Assembly (NCBI GenBank): GCA_947173865.1
Contig: CAMWGS010000059.1
Span: forward strand, 1-9,261
From: an uncultured Ruminococcus sp.
GTDB lineage: Bacteria > Bacillota > Clostridia > Oscillospirales > Ruminococcaceae
Direction of reading: 5' to 3'
DNA length: 9,261 bases
This document shows, piece after piece, positions 6,147 through 9,261 of the stretch. The stretch's first letter is position 1. Every line of letters starts with the position of its first letter. Below the pieces are notes generated by a model, which saw nothing but the letters and a program-made list of their open reading frames with translations, was not told the DNA's origin and did not search any database. The position numbers and the translations under genes were made by a program.

Positions 6147-6401
6147 TATATCATTATGCTTCCGACAAACGTCCGAATCTGTCGGGAGCGTCTACTTAAA
6201 GACTTTATCGGCAGACACCATGCCGTTAAATATATGAATTTTCCGAATCTCTTGTTTCTGTAAGCAATTTACCTTAATTGAAAATTCAAGACCGTTTTTC
6301 AGACTGCCTTTTAAAACTATTTAATAATTTCAGGTATGTGACTTATCATTCTTTCGGAAGATTCCAGACATTCCCCCATTTTCAGAAAGCGAGGTTATAT
6401 A
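6147..6401 (+). promoter_or_regulatory. Long structured 5' leader of rnj, possible cis-regulatory RNA
   Basis: About 255 nt of untranslated leader lie between the predicted start and RNase J. The strongest element is a 10-bp stem, 6158-6167 with 6180-6189 (GCTTCCGACA/TGTCGGGAGC, one G-U pair), around a 12-nt loop, beginning only about 11 nt from the predicted 5' end. A second hairpin, CGGCA (6209-6213) with TGCCG (6221-6225), has a 7-nt loop starting GACA; its AGAC (6213-6216) could pair with GTCT at 6190-6193, which can also pair with AGAC at 6200-6203, so alternative folds are possible. TCCGAATCT occurs at 6172-6180 and 6242-6250. The 3' part (about 6265-6390) is A/T-rich with only weak hairpins. 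No terminator precedes the gene and no known riboswitch consensus fits. Autoregulation by RNase J is possible but unproven. Confidence 0.5.
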
Positions 6402-8225
6402 GTGAACGAAAAAGAAAAAACAAAAAGACCAAGACAAGCATCAGCAAAAGGCAATGTACCTCAGAAACGACACTACAAAAAAAGAACCCCTGTACAACAT
6501 GAACATTCAGACGCTCCCGCCGAAACACAGCACAAACCACGTCTGAGACAACCAAAGGAAGTAAAAAGAACAGCAGTCAGAATAATTCCGCTTGGCGGTC
6601 TGAACGAAATCGGCAAGAATATGACTGTTTTTGAATGTTCAAACGATATGTTTATTCTTGACTGCGGTCTTTCTTTTCCTGATGCGGATATGCCAGGTGT
6701 TGACATTGTAATCCCTGATTTCACATACGTTGAACGAAATAAAGACAGACTCAGGGGAATTGTTATTACTCATGGTCACGAGGATCATATAGGCGGTCTT
6801 GCTTATCTTCTTAAAAAAATCAATGTTCCCGTGTATGCCACAAGACTTACCATAGGTCTTATTGAAGGCAAACTCAAGGAACAGGGACTTTCGGGAAAAG
6901 TGAGTCTGAACGTAGTAGAACCGAGAAAAACCGTAAAAATGGGCTGTATGGCTGTTGAATTCATAAAAGTCAACCATTCTATCCCCGATTCTGTAGGAAT
7001 GGCAATTCATACGCCTGCCGGTGTAATTGTCCATACGGGAGACTTTAAAGTTGATTACACTCCCATTGACGGAAAAATCATAGACCTTGCACGTTTCGGT
7101 GAACTCGGAAGCAAGGGGGTTCTTGCACTTATGTCAGAATCCACAAATGCCGAACGTCCGGGGTATACCCACTCAGAAAGAACCGTAGGAGAATCGTTTG
7201 ACTAGCTTTTCCAGAAAGGCGAAGGAAAACGTATTATAATCGCTACTTTCTCATCAAATATACACAGAGTTCAGCAGATTATAAACAGTGCTGTAAAGTA
7301 CGGAAGAAAAGTTGCCGTATTCGGAAGAAGCATGGTAAATGTAATCAATACCGCAATAGAACTTGGATACCTGAATGTTCCCGACGGGATTATAATTGAC
7401 ATAGAAATGATGAACCGTTATGAAAGCGAAAAAATCGTGCTTATAACTACGGGAAGTCAGGGAGAACCAATGTCGGCACTGACACGTATGGCAATGAACG
7501 ACCACAAAAAAGTCAACATAACACCGATGGACTTCATAATTATTTCGGCTACTCCCATTCCCGGCAACGAAAAATATGTAACCCGTGTTGTAAACGAGCT
7601 TATGAAATCAGGTGCGGAAGTAGTATATGAAGCGATGTACGAAGTTCATGTTTCGGGTCACGCCTGTCAGGAAGAACTAAAACTTATGATTTCCCTTACA
7701 AAGCCTAAATTCTTTATTCCCATACACGGCGAATACAAGCATCTCAAAAAACACAGTGACCTTGCCGTCCAGATGGGTATACCTCTGGAAAATATATTCA
7801 TTGCCGAAATAGGAAACGTAATAGAAACCGACGGTGTAAAAATGGGCGTTGTTTCACAAGTTCCTGCGGGACGTACTCTTGTTGACGGTCTCGGTGTCGG
7901 AGATGTAGGCTCTATTGTTCTCCGTGACAGAAAACATCTCGCACAGGACGGACTTATTATAATAGTCATAGGTATCGAAAGAAGTTCAAATGAAATTGTG
8001 GCAGGTCCTGACATCATTTCAAGAGGATTTGTATACGTAAGAGAATCGGAAGAGCTTATTGTAAACGCCAAACACGTTCTTGTAAGCACTCTGAACAACT
8101 GTTCAAATGCCGAACTGAGAGAATGGAACACTCTTAAAGGCAAACTGCGTGACGCACTTTCAGACTACATCTATCAGAAAACAAAACGCAGTCCCATGAT
8201 TCTCCCAATTATTATGGAAACCTGA
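6402..8225 (+). pseudogene. rnj: Ribonuclease J, interrupted by an in-frame amber codon
   Basis: Metallo-beta-lactamase/beta-CASP ribonuclease (5'-3' exonuclease and endonuclease) central to mRNA decay and rRNA maturation. It spans 608 codons including the stop, with TAG at codon 268 (7203-7205). Before the TAG: a basic, likely disordered extension (2-57), LGGLNEIGKN (64-73), the metal motif HGHEDH (124-129), H192 in NHSIPDS, HTGDFK (211-216), SESTNAERPG (245-254) and SERTVGESFD (258-267). After it, in the same frame: LFQKGEGKR, then ATFSSNIHRVQQ (281-292) and GRKVAVFGRSM of the beta-CASP domain, TGSQGEP (350-356), PIPGNE (385-390), HVSGH (416-420), PIHGEY (440-445), and the C-terminal domain ending TKRSPMILPIIMET. 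Without the TAG this is an ordinary full-length RNase J. If the TAG terminates, a 267-residue fragment lacking most of beta-CASP results; the first downstream ATG (7332) has no good ribosome binding site and its product would lack the HGHEDH half. Start is GTG at 6402 with GAGG at 6391-6394. Gene identity is certain; whether it is broken, suppressed or a sequencing error is not. Confidence 0.93.
7203..7205 (+). other. In-frame TAG (amber) within rnj
   Basis: The codon lies between GESFD and LFQKGEGKR, in a surface segment where homologues carry a variable, usually polar residue (Glu, Asn, Asp or Lys are common). One base change from GAG, AAG or CAG would create it. The frame does not shift across it, so this is a point substitution or a read-through site and not an indel. 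The next base is C (TAG-CTT). Confidence 0.95.
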
Positions 8226-8250
8226 TTCATTTCCGAAAGGAGCTGTAAAA

Positions 8251-9261
8251 TTGAAAAAGAAATTTCCGGCAGTTTCATTAATTCTGCTTGTTCTGCTCAT
8301 CGCAGAGACAACAGCATCTTCACTGTTTCTGGGTAGTTATGACTCTGCTATGGGAATGATTTGTTTTGTTTCGGCTGTCGTAACTGCTTTGATGCTTATC
8401 ACTGAAATGTTTCTTTTCTCAAGAAATACAATACGGCACATTACCCGAATGAACGAACATCTTGAAAGTTCGACGGCTGAATACATAAATTCACTGCCCT
8501 CTCCAGTTGCCGTAATTGACAGCGAAAAAAAGATTATATGGTATAATATCGCTTTTTCCGAGAAAATAAGTTCCGACCGTAATCTTTACGGCATGAATAT
8601 TGAAAATCTCACAAATGTCAATTATGACAGTCTTATTGCGGACAGAGGCGGTTTATGTACTGTAAACGGCAATACATATCGTGTAAGTTCCGAAAAATCC
8701 GAAAAGGACAATATGTCTTTTCAGGTTCTGTGCTTTCACGACGAAACAGAATATATCTCACTTAAAAGGAAATTTGATAAAACACACCCTAATATCGTTG
8801 TTATAACCGTTGACAACTATGACGAAATATTACAGAATGCAAAGGAAAGTGAAAAATCACAGGCATCTGTTGAAGTGGAAAAGCTTATTGAAAACTTTAT
8901 GAGCAGTACAAACGGGTTTGTCAAGAAAAGCGGTTCAAACACTTTCTATGCGGTAATTGAAAAACGTCATCTTGATGAAATTATTTCAGGAAAATTCAAA
9001 ATACTTGACCTTGCAAGAAACATAAAAATAGCGGGAAAATATCCGCTTACTTTTTCGATAGGTGTCGGACAGGGTGCGGAATCACTTGCCGACAGTGAAA
9101 AAATTGCCAAGCAGTGTCTTGATATGGCACTTGGCAGAGGAGGTGACCAGGCTGTTATAAAAACCGAAAGCGGTTATCAGTTTTTCGGCGGTGTTTCAAA
9201 GGGAATGGAGAAAAAGTCCCGTGCCAAAACACGAATACTCGCAAACGCCTTAAAGGATATT
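8251..9261 (+). CDS. gdpP: GdpP-type cyclic-di-AMP phosphodiesterase, N-terminal half (runs off window)
   Basis: Membrane-bound phosphodiesterase that degrades c-di-AMP to pApA. The window contains the first 337 residues of a protein normally near 650-680. Seen in order: two membrane helices (about 5-28 and 32-56), a PAS-like domain (about 74-170, with YINSLPSPVAVID and IIWYN), a degenerate GGDEF domain (about 180-312, with NIVVITVDNYDEI and PLTFSIGVGQG), and the family hallmark GRGGDQAVIKTESGYQFFGG (295-314) followed by KGMEKKSRAKTRILANAL, the linker into the DHH domain. The catalytic DHH/DHHA1 domains lie beyond 9261. As in known GdpP proteins, the GGDEF signature is absent, so no cyclase activity is expected. 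The start is TTG at 8251, supported by AAAGGAG (8236-8242) 8 nt upstream and no better ATG. It begins 25 nt after the RNase J stop with no terminator, so it is co-transcribed with rnj from the 6112 promoter. Confidence 0.94.
   Translation, partial: MKKKFPAVSLILLVLLIAETTASSLFLGSYDSAMGMICFVSAVVTALMLITEMFLFSRNTIRHITRMNEHLESSTAEYINSLPSPVAVIDSEKKIIWYNIAFSEKISSDRNLYGMNIENLTNVNYDSLIADRGGLCTVNGNTYRVSSEKSEKDNMSFQVLCFHDETEYISLKRKFDKTHPNIVVITVDNYDEILQNAKESEKSQASVEVEKLIENFMSSTNGFVKKSGSNTFYAVIEKRHLDEIISGKFKILDLARNIKIAGKYPLTFSIGVGQGAESLADSEKIAKQCLDMALGRGGDQAVIKTESGYQFFGGVSKGMEKKSRAKTRILANALKDI

Noticed and set aside
6147..6235. Purine-type or other known riboswitch in the rnj leader
   Set aside because: GGGAGCGTCTAC faintly recalls the purine riboswitch J2/3, but the P2/L2 and P3/L3 sequences, kissing loops and closing P1 do not fit, and no T-box, SAM, preQ1, ZTP or c-di-GMP core is present.
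6156..6263. 35-codon ATG frame in the rnj leader (possible leader peptide)
   Set aside because: It has no ribosome binding site, starts about 9 nt from the predicted transcription start, and its composition is unremarkable; the hairpin overlapping its start would also hinder translation.
7203..7205. Reassignment of TAG to a sense codon as the general genetic code of this organism
   Set aside because: The window gives only two cases. At 3087-3089 TAG ends a complete YdbS-like domain of normal length with a good ribosome binding site for the next gene, so a normal stop reading is the simpler view. I keep it only as a question in the findings.
7195..7335. Frameshift as the cause of the RNase J split
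   Set aside because: The frame before and after the TAG is the same, and residues immediately on both sides match the family, so no base was gained or lost.

Overview
The window reads as chromosomal DNA of a low-GC Gram-positive anaerobe, most likely a Clostridia member of the Oscillospiraceae/Ruminococcus type. Reasons: purine-rich AGGAGG-type ribosome binding sites, strong TTGACA/TATAAT promoters, an OGG1-like 8-oxoguanine glycosylase of the clostridial kind, a YdbS/YdbT-like PH-domain pair, RNase J followed by GdpP, and a class A RNase P RNA. The genus is an inference. I see no insertion sequences, phage genes, CRISPR arrays, tRNAs or rRNAs; this looks like core chromosome.

Layout. (1) 64-1189, plus strand: the DNA glycosylase, then a small membrane-anchored protein of unknown function. 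(2) 1194-1610: a bidirectional terminator shared with the convergent RNase P RNA gene (rnpB, minus strand) and the rnpB promoter. (3) 1626-3556, minus strand: a two-gene membrane operon of bacterial PH-domain proteins with an extended -10 promoter; no terminator is visible between it and rnpB. (4) 3635-6061, plus strand: an AGCS-family sodium:amino-acid symporter and then a 367-residue protein that looks like a degenerate GlmM/phosphohexomutase with its catalytic motifs eroded. (5) 6112-9261, plus strand: a perfect-consensus promoter, a structured leader of about 255 nt, RNase J, and the first half of gdpP (c-di-AMP phosphodiesterase), which runs off the window.

Most notable points. RNase J is interrupted by an in-frame TAG at codon 268, while sequence on both sides keeps every family motif. 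The only other TAG that ends a gene here separates the two PH-domain genes, which are also in the same frame. The degenerate phosphohexomutase is a probable pseudoenzyme. Because GlmM is a known partner and inhibitor of the c-di-AMP synthase CdaA in Firmicutes, its position two genes from gdpP suggests, without proving, a regulatory role in c-di-AMP signalling. The rnj leader starts with a strong hairpin almost at the predicted 5' end, which is suggestive for the transcript of a 5' exonuclease. The RNase P RNA seems to lack the usual GGU on the 3' side of L15.
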